Source: Talpa occidentalis
Taxonomy: Eukaryota; Chordata; Mammalia; Eulipotyphla; Talpidae
NCBI RefSeq assembly: GCF_014898055.3
Contig: NW_023603184.1
Coordinates: 107,064,615-107,128,614, forward strand
Direction: 5' to 3'
DNA length: 64,000 bases
Of the stretch, positions 37,869 through 49,385 are shown one piece after another. Positions within the stretch are counted from its first letter, which is position 1. Every line of letters begins with the position of its first letter. The notes beneath the pieces were generated by a model, which did not search any database, was not told the origin of the DNA, and worked only from the letters and a program-made list of their open reading frames with translations. The position numbers and the translations under genes were made by a program.

Positions 37869-39003
37869 AAAAACACTTTCTTATCATGTTCACTTAGCAT
37901 ATGAAAAAACTGAAATTAAGAGGATAGGCAGCTTGCCCCAAATCAACAGGTGAATGAACCAGTATTGCCTACCCAGGCTAATTACACAGATGCCAAAGAC
38001 AAGGTTTTCCCTTTGCCACCACTGGCGAGGATGGACCTTCTGCAGGCAATGTTGATGTGAAGCAAGACCTGTATTAAAATACTGCCTGTGAAATCTGAGC
38101 ATATTGGTGAGTACTTTGGGGGTTAGCCACCTCAGAGAATTTATCTCAGAGAATTTACTTCCAGAGTATGTGCAAAGTAGGTATATGTATTTAAAATACC
38201 TTGGGAGCAAGAATTTTTTAAAAGACAGAAGAAAATGTTGTGTTGCCTTTCAAAGGTCTTGTGCAAATGCTGGAACAAATGTATTCATGTTACCTCTCCA
38301 GGCCTATGAACTGTGTGTGTCCCCTTTCTGGGGAGGGAAACACCCCTAGAGTGGTTATTGTCAGTGGAGATTATGGGACCGATTATTTCCCCCCACTCTT
38401 GTCACCAACTGGAAAAAAAGACACTCAATGAAATTATGAGAAAGATGCATTTAGACACAGATCTTCTTGGGACAAGATCATGTAGGATAAAAACTGAAGA
38501 CAATAAGCAAAAATGAGATAATACAAAATGAGGAATTTGGTCAGATGTGAGTGGGGACTTTTTCCTAAACCACAGTGGAAAAGGAGGGAAGGTTATCAAG
38601 GTTATCCTTGGGGAGAAAGCATAGCACTGCATGGGGTTCTGTTCCCCTCCCTAGCTTCACCCCCAACTTCCTCCCTAATAGCTCTATTATTACTATTATT
38701 AATATTACTTTGTCTTGCTAAAATTTTGCTAGATTATTTATATTCCTATAGAGTAGCTGAAATCACTTATTGGACTAGGCTGGTTATAAATACATATATA
38801 TAAATACTTCTAATAAAATTTTAATGGAAATATATAAATATTACACTTGTTCATGCTCATGTATAATGTCTACATATATATAAATTTAAAATTTATACAT
38901 TCCAAAGTTAATGTACGTTATAACATTTGTAGATATCATTCCAGAGCTTGGATTGAGTAGCTCTCAACAAATCATGTTTTGTCTTCATAAACTCCTGAGC
39001 TAA

Positions 39004-39284
39004 GGGCCTCCCTGGTGGCACAGCGGTTGAGCGCTGGGTTGCGAAGCTGCTACAGGGTGTAGCAGCTTGTAGCTTGTAGCACCCTGTATCCCCGGCTACA
39101 GGGTGAGGGCCCCACATGGTGCGCAGACTTCTCCCCCTGCCCGCTGCTCCCCTCAGCAGTGTACTTCGTCAGTCTGCCTACGTTGCTCTCTGCTCTGACT
39201 CTGGTGGATTCTCTCACCCTTGCGTGCTTCTGACTGTACCCAGTGCTTGTATAAATAAATTAATAAATCTTAAAAAAAAAAAAA
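39004..39284 (+). mobile_element. tRNA-derived T+ SINE, subfamily A, internally rearranged
   Basis: Flanked by CTCCTGAGCTAA-type duplications (from about 38992 and 39289). The head and the part after 39105 are normal, but 39050-39105 is replaced by repeated motifs: TACAGGGTG at 39051, its inverse CACCCTGTA at 39080-39088 and a further CTACAGGGTG near 39096. The B-box is destroyed. Confidence 0.94.
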
Positions 39285-40486
39285 AACTCCTGAGCTAAGA
39301 AATCCTCCCAAATCTTCTTGTTTATGGCTCACATGGGGTGGGCACCATGTGCTCAGCAGAGTTAGGAATACCTGGGTTGAGTCTAGTTGGGTACAGGTTG
39401 GGTGAGGGTGAGAGGGACAACAGCAGAATTCTAACTGTGATTACCAATTTCAACAATGGCACCAAAGCAAGCACACAGTATATATAAGCCAGCACATATA
39501 AATATGTCAACTTCTGGAAGGGTGTGACTGCCACAATTCTCAGCCGGACCTCGAAATTTGGGCATGTCAGTCACAATTTTTGTGTTTGAGGATGGAAGGC
39601 ATCTGAGTTACACCAACAAGATGGTGTTCACTATGAACTGAGGTGGCTGAGGAGAATGGGGTTATATTAACACTAGGGGATGGTAACTGTGGGTCCTTAG
39701 GGTGGGGAAGGGATTAGGAATTGGGGCCCTGAGAGTACCTTTCAGGGCTAAAAGGCCGTTTCATGCTTCAACCCAGTTAGTGCAGCCCCTTCTCAACAGG
39801 ATGAGGAGCCACTGAGAAGTAGGTAAGGAGTGAGAATATTAGTATGTATGTCATTTACACTCTGACAACATGAAGTAAAGTTTAGGGTCTACTAGTGTAC
39901 AGTGTGTATTTCTTTTTATAATTGAAAACATTAAGAGATGGTGGGTGAGCAAGTCTGTGAAGACCAGAGTTTGATGAGGTGTGACTCAACATTTGCTGTT
40001 CCAAATTCCTGTCCTTTTGCTCTCCCTTCAGCCTGTGGTGATCGCTTAGTAATACATATGCTACAAGTGGTAACATAGTTATTATTGCTATTGCTATAAT
40101 TTTATTGACTGTGTATTAATATCTTCACAGACATCATCTCATTTAATGCTCACAGTTGAGGTGGATGACAGAGCTGGATTTGAAAATGGTTCTGCACACG
40201 GTGTCTTCAAGCTCTACGGATGACTCTTATTGGTTGGCTGCATGTTTGCATTCATCTAGCTATTAATTCATCTTAGAGTATTGTTTTTAGTCCTTAGTGT
40301 AAAGATGTTACAAATAAAACAGGACTATCTCAGATGGAGAACAAAATAACCCTTTCCATGCTTGCCTTTCTCCTTCTTTCCCTCATTTTCCCATCCATCC
40401 AAAAAACATTCAATAAAAATAGTCTCTGTTAAACACCTTAGTTGGTACTATGAATAAGGTCACAAACAAGGTAAAAATCCCTGTGC

Positions 40487-40761
40487 CCACCTCCCTGGTG
40501 GTACAGGGGTTAAAGTCTCAGCGCTATGAAGCTATCAGCAGCCACTGCAACATAAGTTTGATCCCTGGCCAGGGAGCTGACCCATAGACAGCAGCAGACC
40601 TCTCCTTTCTCTCCCACTGCTCCCCTCAGCAGTGTATTTCAGTGGATCCACCTGTTCTGCTCCCCACTCTGTCTCTGGTGAATCCTCTCACCCCACCCCA
40701 CCCCATACCTCTGGCCTGCACCCCAGCTCTTGTATGCATAAATAAATAAAAATTAATTTTA
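40487..40761 (+). mobile_element. tRNA-derived T+ SINE, subfamily C
   Basis: A 14-bp duplication AAAAATCCCTGTGC lies at 40473-40486 and 40762-40775. The first bases of the head are decayed (CCACCTCCCTGGTGG). A CCCCACCCCACCCC stretch marks the 3' region. Confidence 0.94.
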
Positions 40762-41613
40762 AAAAATCCCTGTGCTTCCAAATCTCATGGTCTAGTTAGG
40801 GGGGAAAAGCATATACACACGAAACTGTAATTTTCTGTCATTTAAACCTCAGCAGATACCACTGACTTGCCTCTTATCCTCTCCCTTGGTTTTCTCTTTC
40901 TACCACTATCTCAGTGCACAGAAGAGTGAAGATTGTGCAAGTATTACACTATTCTTTATAATGCTTTATATACTGACATTCTTTTCTACCCCATAGGATA
41001 AGTATTTCATGGATATAAATAAAAATATTCATAATAGCTATAGAGCAGAAGTTGGGGGGGAAATAGATCTTTGTTTTTGAAAGTCAGGATTGAGGGGAGA
41101 AGACAAGTATTCTGTCAGGACTTAGAGGGTCTGAGGGGAGGTGCTGTATAAGCACCCCTGAGGGGAGCTGGAAAATGACAGGAGCCCCTTCCCTATCTGG
41201 GTCACATGTCTTCACAGTGAGGTTTTCTCCTATGCTAAGAAAAGTTGTGACTTTCTAGAATATCTAATGCATATTCAAAATAAGTCCATAATTTGTTTAA
41301 AATTCTGACAAATTATTCTTGAGTCATCACTTCTAATAAACTAAGTATTTAAAATCTACATCTAACTGCAACTTATATGGATGGCTGCAATAAATCTCTG
41401 CTCCCTGAAATAATATGCAAAATTATGGGCATACATTTGTTTTTCCAGAGAGGGTCTCAAACTTTCATCAACTTCAAACCCATGACTCTAAAATGATTAA
41501 GATCCAATGAATAGATAATTAAAAATTGAAAAAGTCAGTCCCATAACAAGGACCTTTTATGCTCACAAAATTAGGACTTTTTAGCATACAATAATGACAA
41601 ATACTGCACTTAC

Positions 41614-41706
41614 ATCGAGAGCCACGGACTGCTTGGCCCAGCTCTTCTTCACTTGATCATACATGATTGTGTTGTTGATGCCAAGGCCACAAAAGATGAC
41701 AAAAGC
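41614..41706 (-). CDS. PDE11A: PDE11A internal exon, GAF-B terminal helix and linker (93 bp)
   Basis: Third exon in transcription order: 31 complete codons reading [18 protein letters not shown] then [13 protein letters not shown]. The [10 protein letters not shown] segment is the closing helix of the GAF-B domain, also seen in PDE5A ([13 protein letters not shown] from memory); the rest starts the long helix joining GAF-B to the catalytic domain. The [17 protein letters not shown] wording is specific to PDE11A rather than PDE5A. The acceptor is a T-rich tract ending CCTAG above 41706 and the donor is GTAAGTGC below 41614. Both ends are phase 0, so skipping this exon would keep the frame. The next exon lies 28.4 kb away at 13128-13178. 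Confidence 0.95.
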
Positions 41707-42603
41707 CTAGGAAAGAACAAGCCCGCTAATTAAAAAATTGTAATAACTCATTGACACATTCTAATATAAAAGCAGCAGTCATCAGGGATGGATCTGAAAG
41801 TATAATTTTATAGGACACAAAGGTGGGCCTTGGGGAAATGTGCCCATTAAAATCCTTAATTACTAAAGCCATACAACAACTTTATAGCTCACACTGCATA
41901 TGAGAAAACATTTTAATTTGTAAAGAAACGTTTCCACATATTTAAAAACATACATAGAGGCTGTCTTAATGTGTTCCTTACTTCTTTGGGTTTGGACTGA
42001 TTTTAGTCATTTCATTCTGTTTCTAAAAAAGTAACCTCACTCAGTAGCAAGGCTATAAAATATTTGTGTAAAGAAACCAAGTGAGTGTACCCATAAAGTA
42101 ACTGTTAATGGGGAGGAAGATGGCTTTAGTATCAGTTGGTACTAGTTAGTGAAGAAATTAGCACAGAAGTTGTGAGGTTTTCTAAACTAGAGGAAAATAA
42201 CCATGGGGTTTCATATTGGTGACTGGGATCGTCTACCAGGAAACCTTTGCTTATGAACCTCTCCAGAGAGAGGGCAGCCTGACATTAGCTACCAAGTATT
42301 AGAGTTGTGATGGCCACACAGCTGGCAGAGCTGGCTGTGTTTGTGAACACATACGAACAAGACAAGGATAAGGCAACTAAAGGGAGATTCAATTCTCTAA
42401 TAAAATTAGGACAAATATAATCAATGGTTAAAAAATAGAACTAAGTGAAAAAAAGAATCAAATCTTACCGAAGCTCTGTTATAGCCTTTAAATTTTGCTA
42501 CTGTTTAAGTGCAATCATTAATAATTATTTATTCCTATAAATTTGGGCAAACCTGAACCAGGAGACAACTGTAAGGCTGAGGTTCACTGATTTATTTTCT
42601 TAC

Positions 42604-42671
42604 CTCAAAAAGTCTTTGATCTGCATCATCAAAAGGTTTCCCGTCAAGTCTATTTAACACTTGAGCCACTC
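42604..42671 (-). CDS. PDE11A: PDE11A internal exon, GAF-B NKFDE-like motif (68 bp)
   Basis: Second exon in transcription order. It completes the glycine begun in the previous exon and then reads VAQVLNRLDGKPFDDADQ and RLFE. The stretch N-R-LDGKP-F-DDA-D matches the family's NKFDE signature (N-K-Xn-F-X3-D-E) with Arg for Lys and Gln for Glu; in GAF domains this motif braces the nucleotide-binding fold. The acceptor is CCCACAG above 42671 and the donor is GTAAGAAA below 42604. The exon runs from phase 1 to phase 0 and joins in frame to the exon at 41614-41706 across an 897-bp intron. The 2194-bp intron upstream separates it from 44866-44941. Confidence 0.94.
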
Positions 42672-43071
42672 CTGTGGGAAGAATTGGGGAAATGCAGTCA
42701 TTTTCAGCACTGGACAAGGGTTACTACAATATTGCAAGCCCCAGCTGATTCTAGGCCTCCTGAAAGCAACTTTGCAGACAGTGACTTTGTCTCTAGTGCC
42801 TCCTGTCTCTGAGAGCAGGGCTGAGGCCTGCCTGTAAGGCTGAGATGTCCAGACTGGGCCTCAGAGAAGCCTGGAGTTCTACCAGGCATAAGTCTGATTC
42901 TCAGAAAATAGTTTTCAAGATGGCTGTGTATTATAACTTATCAGTCATCTGGCATATATGCATACACATAGACACACATATGTCATGATATATACAACTG
43001 TGTATATAGGTGCATAAAGATAATTTTCTATTTTTTTAATTCCCTCAAAGCACAATGTTCAAGTAGGCACT

Positions 43072-43262
43072 ATGCATCCTGATTAAGAACACAGGCTCTG
43101 GAGTTAGATTGTCCCAGTTCAAATTTCAAATCCACCATCAGCAGAGTTACCTTGCGCAAGTTACCTAACCTTTTTAGTACTGAATTTCCTCATCTGTAAA
43201 ATGGAAACGGAAATGTTAACTATCTCAGAGAAGGATGAAGCAAAATTGAATGTTAATAATAC
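43072..43262 (+). repeat. MIR
   Basis: GATTAAGAACACAGGCTCTG, GAGTTAGATTGTCCCAGTTC and TTTCCTCATCTGTAAAATGG match the MIR core closely. It lies in the 2.2-kb intron between PDE11A exons 42604 and 44866. Confidence 0.9.
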
Positions 43263-44399
43263 TGTTCCACTCAGAGTGAATATTTCAGAAAAGTTAGGAA
43301 TTACAGTCAAGAAATGTTAGGCACCAGGATACAGTTAGCCTTTAATGCAAGGTGAGCTCTGCTGTGCACTCTCGGCAGGGTGTATATAGTTCCAACAGAC
43401 TTAACATATATGTGCTTCCTCTTTCCAAAGTTCATTTCTAGCATTATAACATGTCTTGGGTTATGACTATCAAAACACACAAATCTAACCAAAAAAACCT
43501 TAACAACCTTGAAAACTATTCTCCTGTGTCTCATTAATACAACCCCCCCCCAAAAAAAATAGTGGTTATTTTATTAAAGCATGATTGTATTTTTTAAAAC
43601 ACCTAACTTTCGATTGGGGAGGTAATTCATCAAATACTACAAGATATATGCAATATAGAGCAAAGATTTTTACATGTAGCAGGCAAATATAAGTCTGAAT
43701 TTTGAAATAGTAACAAATGTTTACTATTAGGAATGAAAGTTAGGACTGTATGTGAGATTGTACTGGATAGCAACAGATAATTTATGGTGTTTCTTACAGG
43801 CTTTACCTTCTCCTTCAAATATGTCTACAACTCTATTCGTGATACAATTCAAAGCTTTATATTAGGGGCTCAAACCCCAAGTCTTAGAATATTCTTCATG
43901 TTCAATCAAGTACCAATTTTTTTTTTGCAAATTAAGAAAGCTGATGAAAAAATTCTTTTAAAACTGAGGTATTGCCAACATTTGTAGAATACGAAACTCT
44001 TTAGTAAGTAGCTTAGAGTTTAACAGACAACCTTAGGGAGAAGAAAAGAGGCAGATGCATTAGTTACCTTATGTCTTTTAGGGGGAAAAAAAAATCACAT
44101 TTTTTTGTGATTCACTAAATTTAACTACCACCTGCATCCTTCATGTCTTCTCTGTTTTACCCTTGAATTTTTCTTGTCTAGACTTCATTCTTAGGTTGAA
44201 TATTTTCCTGAGTTTCTGAAGATAAGGAGAGGATCAGGGAGAGAGAAAAATTTGAGCTGCCTCCGCCCACAATTACCTTATTCTCAGAAAGTGTAGACTA
44301 CTTCAGACCCATCCAGGCTGAAAGATGTGTATGTCTAATAATTATTATTGGTTTAATAATTCAGTTTTGCATTCATGTAAAAGCATAAATGTAAACATA

Positions 44400-44530
44400 T
44401 AGATGTAGTGGAAAAGTTTGTACAAGGAACAGAAAGGCCTGAGTTTTAATCTTGACCCTGCAACTTTGTGACCTTTTTCAAGTATTTGCTCTCTAAGCCA
44501 CCTTAATTTCTATAAGGCAAGATAAGAAAA
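44400..44530 (+). repeat. MIR fragment, decayed
   Basis: GGCCTGAGTTTTAATCTTGA, CCTGCAACTTTGTGACCTTT and CAAGTATTTGCTCTCTAAGC retain the MIR outline. Confidence 0.6.
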
Positions 44531-44865
44531 TTCTGTTAAAAAGGATTTAAAAAAAAAGAAGAAGAAACAGGACAGTGAATAAAGTGGAGTGTCTGAAACA
44601 AAAAAAAAAAAAAAAGAAAAAGAAATTTCTGAGATTACCTCCAACCTCAAAATTACTGGTTATTATTTAAAGTAATAAATATTTGTTCATTGTTCTGATT
44701 AAGGTCGATTCATCAGGAGACTACACTTATCAGATTATATAAGAGACATAGGTTGACAAGTTCTGGGACATAAAATGAGGAAACACATAAAAAAGACATG
44801 GGTGATTTTAATGAAATTTGTATTTCTTTATAAAAAAAGTTTGAACTATCAAGGGAACATCTTAC

Positions 44866-44941
44866 CAATTATTTGGTGGCCACTATTCCAAATTGGGACG
44901 CAGAGAACAGATCTTATGTGAAAACCAGATATCTGGTCAGC
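44866..44941 (-). CDS. PDE11A: PDE11A internal exon, GAF-B domain (76 bp)
   Basis: Internal coding exon of the dual-specificity cAMP/cGMP phosphodiesterase 11A, a cytosolic enzyme that hydrolyses both cyclic nucleotides. Read on the minus strand it gives ADQISGFHIRSVLCVPIW followed by NSGHQIIG, which is the beta-sheet core of the second GAF domain as I remember it for PDE11A. The acceptor is a pyrimidine-rich tract ending TAG just above 44941; the donor is GTAAGATG just below 44866. The exon starts in phase 0 and ends in phase 1, and the split glycine codon is completed exactly by the next exon at 42604-42671. From memory the human protein has Asn where this copy has Gly in IWNSGHQ. PDE5A and PDE6 are related, but the sequence and the following exons fit PDE11A best. 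Confidence 0.93.
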
Positions 44942-45600
44942 CTACGATGCAAGAAAGCAGTTAATTAAAATAAAATATTATCAACCCATTTCTGATTTAC
45001 AGCTCACAACTCTCCATAACAGATATTAAAGAACTTTAAAAAAACATATTATGATCATTTTTAATTGCATACACTCATCTGTCCCCTTTCACTTAAAATA
45101 TCATATTGAACAAGCCAAGGAATTCAATCAAACATGAATCAATTAAAAATACCCCACGCCAACATTAGCTTCCCCAATGCCTATAGACATAAGAAGTGGC
45201 CATAAAGCGGTCTTAGTCACAATCACAAAATTGTGATTGAAATCTGGCAACAGTTTCCACTCTGAGTAATTTAAGCATTTTAGGAAAGCATTTTAATTAA
45301 ACCAGTGATTAATATTTCTCTTTGATTGTACACATCTTTTAGTAACAGTACTTAACCTATCATGCTACCATCTGAATTTTACTACTTTATATTTTTATCA
45401 CTAGTAATTTATTGTGTATGTTGTAAAATCATATTCAAAAGATTGAAGTTGCAGAACATAAGATAAATGTAGAGGTTTGAGGATATTTTTTAGAACAGAT
45501 TCTCAGAAGATAACCTACTATATCTATGCAAAGGTATAATTATCAGCATCAAACATTTAGTAACGTGCTCCACATAATATTAACACCAAGTGTTCACATT

Positions 45601-45685
45601 TGAAGATTTATTTATGCATAGAAGAACTTGGGTGCAAGCCAGAGGTGCGGGGAGTGTGTATGAGTGTGCGTGTGTGCGTGTGTGC

Positions 45686-45717
<32 letters not shown>

Positions 45718-45928
45718 AAGAGAGAGAGAGAGAGGATTCACCAGAGACAGAGTGGGGAGCAGAACAGGCAGATTTACTGAAACATACTGCTAAGGGGAAC
45801 AGCGGGTGAGACAGGAGATGTCTGCTGTGCTATGTGGGTTAGCTCCCCTGCAGGGGATCAAACTCAGGCCAAAGCAGTCATAGTGTGATAGCAGTGAGAC
45901 TTAACCCCTATGCCTCTAGGGAGGCCCT
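45601..45928 (-). mobile_element. tRNA-derived T+ SINE, subfamily C, with TG/AG microsatellite
   Basis: Duplications CAAGTGTTCACATT (45587-45600) and CAAGTGTTCAGATT (45929-45942). A TG-rich then AG-rich array at about 45655-45734 has grown inside the 3' region, making this copy about 50 bases longer than the others. Confidence 0.93.
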
Positions 45929-46479
45929 CAAGTGTTCAGATTAGAACTGCTTTATAGGAGCTATTACAAAGGTGTCAATGAATTAATATGACTGATTTCA
46001 ATGAGAAGTTGAAAGATCAATCTCTCATGCCCACACAGGCAAAAAAAAAAAAAAAATAGTAATATATCAAGGTTTTGGATCATGGTTATTGAGATAAAAA
46101 GATATTTTACACTTTCAAATATTCATGGTTTAAGTTAAAATCTATATATCTTTTAAATTTGAAATTGCAATTTACACATTTAATTTTATATGGATTTTTT
46201 ATTTTCCTCTGAGAAATTCATTTCCCGGATGTTGTTTATTCTTTATACCAATGCCAATTTCTTTTTTTAGTGCTTTTTTCTGTCTTATTCAGGAATCTTT
46301 TCCTACTCCTAGCTCATGAAAATATTCTCCTATTCTTTTCCTAGAATGTTTATTGTTTTAAATTTCACACTTAGATTTATAATCAAAGAAAATGACTTTT
46401 GAGTATAGTACTAATACTTTTTTTTTAATGGCCAATTAACTCAGCCTCATTTGGGAGTGTGTGAGGAATACCTCCCACA

Positions 46480-47250
46480 GTACCTCTTTTTAAAAATTAA
46501 TCAAGTATTCATATGTTTGGATCTGTTTCTGGATCCTCTATCTCACTACATTGATCAATGTGTCTATCCTTACACAAATGCCATTCTGCCTTAATCAATA
46601 TAGTCCTATAACAATTCTTGGTATCCAACAGAATAAGTCCTCCAATTTTGTCCTTCTTCTTTAAGATTGTTTGGACCATTTTTGGCCCTTGGCATTTCTA
46701 CATTAAGTTTAGAATGAATGTGAACATTAAACACACAAACACACATATACTCTGCTAAGATTTTTTGGGGTGGGGGTTCTGTTGAATTAATCAGTTAATT
46801 TGGGAGCGAATTGACATCTTTACAAAATCAAATCTTTCAGTCCACAAACATCCTTCAATTTATTTAGGACTCTTAAAATTTTTCTTAGCAAAGCTTTATA
46901 CTATTCCATGCAGAGGTCTTACATATAATTTGTTGTATTTATACCTGGTGTTCAAAAAGTACATGTTATTATAAGTGGTATGATTTTATATTCTAATGTT
47001 TTCAATAGGTATATGGAAATGTAACTGATTTTTGTATTAGCATCCATCAATCATACTAAATTCAATTACTAATTTTAATATATTATCTCTAGTGGTTTGG
47101 ATTTTTTTAAACACATGACTGTAATTTTGCTTTAAAATTCTGTGCCTTTTAATCACGTGGTCTCATATCATGTGATTTTTTTCTTTTTTAGCTTGTTAAT
47201 AAGGTGAAATACATGAACTGATTTTTGAGAAATCCAAAAATTTGGTAGAG
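46480..47250 (-). mobile_element. Old L1 ORF2 fragment (reverse transcriptase region)
   Basis: TACATTGATCAATGTGTCTA, CAATTTTGTCCTTCTTCTTT, GCGAATTGACATCTTTACAA and AAACATCCTTCAATTTATTT are the reverse complement of the ORF2 sequence around and after the reverse transcriptase core. No open frame survives. Confidence 0.8.
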
Positions 47251-47532
47251 AAAAACACAAACACAAACATGGGCATAAATCATGCATCCACTGTCTTTTC
47301 CCAACATAAATTTATTAATCACCTCCTGTATGTCAGACATATGGCTGGGTGTTGAGGATATAAAAATGAATTCAAACAATAATACCCTTGAGGTATTCGC
47401 AGTGGAGATAGAAATGCTTAAGATAATTTATGTGTCCAAGTAAAGAATTTCAAAACATGACAGAAAAGTAAGCAACTGGCTCTGCATAGGAAGTCAGAAG
47501 CATCTTTAGACCCTTTAAAGTGGATCTTTCAG

Positions 47533-47795
47533 GACCTCCCTAGTGGCTCAAGGGGTTAAGATGCAACGTATGAGGTTGTCTGCAGCCACTGCAGCATGAG
47601 TTCGATCCCCAGCCAGCCAGGAAGCAACCCACATGGCACAGCAGACCTCTCCTGACTGCCCGCTGCTCCCCTCAGCAGTGTATTTCAGTCAATCCTTCTG
47701 TTCTGTTCCCCACTCTGTCTTTGGTGAATCCTCTCACCCCTCACATCTGGCCTGTACCCCACTTCTTGTATGCATAAATAATTCTTTTTAAAAAA
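47533..47795 (+). mobile_element. tRNA-derived T+ SINE, subfamily C
   Basis: Perfect 17-bp duplication TAAAGTGGATCTTTCAG at 47516-47532 and 47796-47812. The head has decayed to GACCTCCCTAGTGGCTCA. Confidence 0.96.
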
Positions 47796-47844
47796 TAAAG
47801 TGGATCTTTCAGAAGATGACAGCAATGACGCTGATAAACTAACA

Positions 47845-47960
47845 ATTACCAGATGTTTATGCAGTGTTGGGCAATGAGGTCTGCATTTCCCGTGCATTAT
47901 CTCATACACTTATTAAAAACAACACCATGAGGTAGGTACTACTTTGATTTTTCCCTATCA
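47845..47960 (-). repeat. MIR fragment
   Basis: CATTATCTCATACACTTATT followed by CACCATGAGGTAGGTACTAC is the reverse complement of the MIR 3' half. Confidence 0.65.
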
Positions 47961-48889
47961 GAGAAGTCTCAGAATAACTGTCTTGAAAGAATGGAGTCTG
48001 GATCAAAGGAAGCCAGACAATAACAAACATATCCATCACAGATATCTTCCAAAAGAACAAAGTGATTTTTTCCCTTCTCCCAAAGGATAAAATCAGAACT
48101 TCAGCAATGCTCCTGAGCATAAAGAGACAGAAGTGGACTTTAGAGAGTTCTAGAAGTGTAATCTATGGTCAGGCCCGCCGGAGCACTGCTAGAATGGCAG
48201 GGTCTGCTTTGTTTTGCTGAGGTTCACCACTGAGCAGGAGGCACAGCTGCCTTTGTCAACTCTGGGTCAATGGTAGCCCCTGTCTAACCTCTCTGGGAAA
48301 TAGGGAGCAGCTGAGGGGAGGGGTCATGGCAAGAAGGGAACAAGCTGTGAGTGAAAGAAATAAGAGAGACAGATTGAGAGGCTGATGGTGAGAAAAACAA
48401 ACCTTAGGCTGTTTGCCAGTGAAATAAATGAGAGTCTTGTTTCCAAAAATTGTGGTACTTCTCCAAAAGAATTATTTATTCTGTAGGGGTGGTGTGTGCC
48501 TTCTCTCATCCATACTGAGGATAACACTGAAGTTTCTGATTTGAGTAAGGGTGGTATGAGGGAAGCTTTACCTAGTTCAAATTGACACATATTACAACTG
48601 AAATGCAACAGAAGAGGGAGAGAAGCTGGAGATATTAATCCTGGAGTCATTAACCCCTGGTGTTAATCAGTGGGTAAAACCAGTAAGTGAGAAATTGACC
48701 AAGAAAAAACACAAACAGGACAAAAAATTGAATGTCAGGGAACAAAATATTTAGAAAAAGAAGCAGAAGGTAAGGTGAGTGACAAGGATGGAAAAGAACT
48801 CCAAAGTCATACTCGAACCTTAGGGTTTGTAGCATTTCAAAGTCTGAACATGTAGCTACAATCTTACAGGAAATAGATTTATCCCGAGT

Positions 48890-49385
48890 CTAAAAAGTAT
48901 AAATATCCTTTGACTTATTAATTTCACATCTAGGAATTGATCCTAAGGTAATTATCATAGCTATGTACAAAAGTTTACATATAAAGTTCTGAACCATAGC
49001 ATTATTTATTATAGTGATATATTAGAAAGAACTAGAGGAAGCTGGTAAATAAATTATAGCACATCTATACAATGGAAAATTTTTACCTAATTAAAATCAT
49101 GCTACAGAAGAATATTTATCAATATGCAAAATGTTTAATATACTAAGTGATAATAGTGTGAGTGTCTGTGGGTATAAAAATGCATATACACTGGAAAATC
49201 TTGGGAAAATAATAACTGCAATAGTTCCCTTGCAATGGTTTGCCTATCGTGTGGTAACTCTCAGCATCTCAGTTTTATCAATATTTGTCTTCACACCAGA
49301 ATATGAACATTGGTTATCTCAGATTTTGGCATCAGAACTGAGTCATGTCTTTTCTCCTTTGTGCTTTTTTTTAACTTTCCAAGTT
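48890..49385 (+). mobile_element. Old L1M ORF2 end and 3' UTR
   Basis: AATTGATCCTAAGGTAATTA, TAAATTATAGCACATCTATA and CAATGGAAAATTTTTACC are the degraded end of L1 ORF2, followed by 3' UTR text with GGTTATCTCAGATTTTGG and CTTTGTGCTTTTTTTTAAC. Confidence 0.8.

Larger units (their letters stand above)
13179..41613 (-). other. PDE11A: PDE11A intron, 28.4 kb
   Basis: Bounded by the verified donor of the 41614-41706 exon and the acceptor of the 13128-13178 exon, so the limits are exact if nothing is alternatively spliced in between. It carries ten of the fifteen SINEs, the LTR cluster at about 26.8-31.5 kb and two L2 copies. No exon was recognised inside. Segments where I see nothing identifiable: 15340-16480, 19500-21130, 21200-22690, 23420-25860, 26182-26820, 27410-28400, 34590-37590, 37870-38980, 39300-40480 and 40780-41610. 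The 19900-20600 stretch is very AT-rich. Confidence 0.8.
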
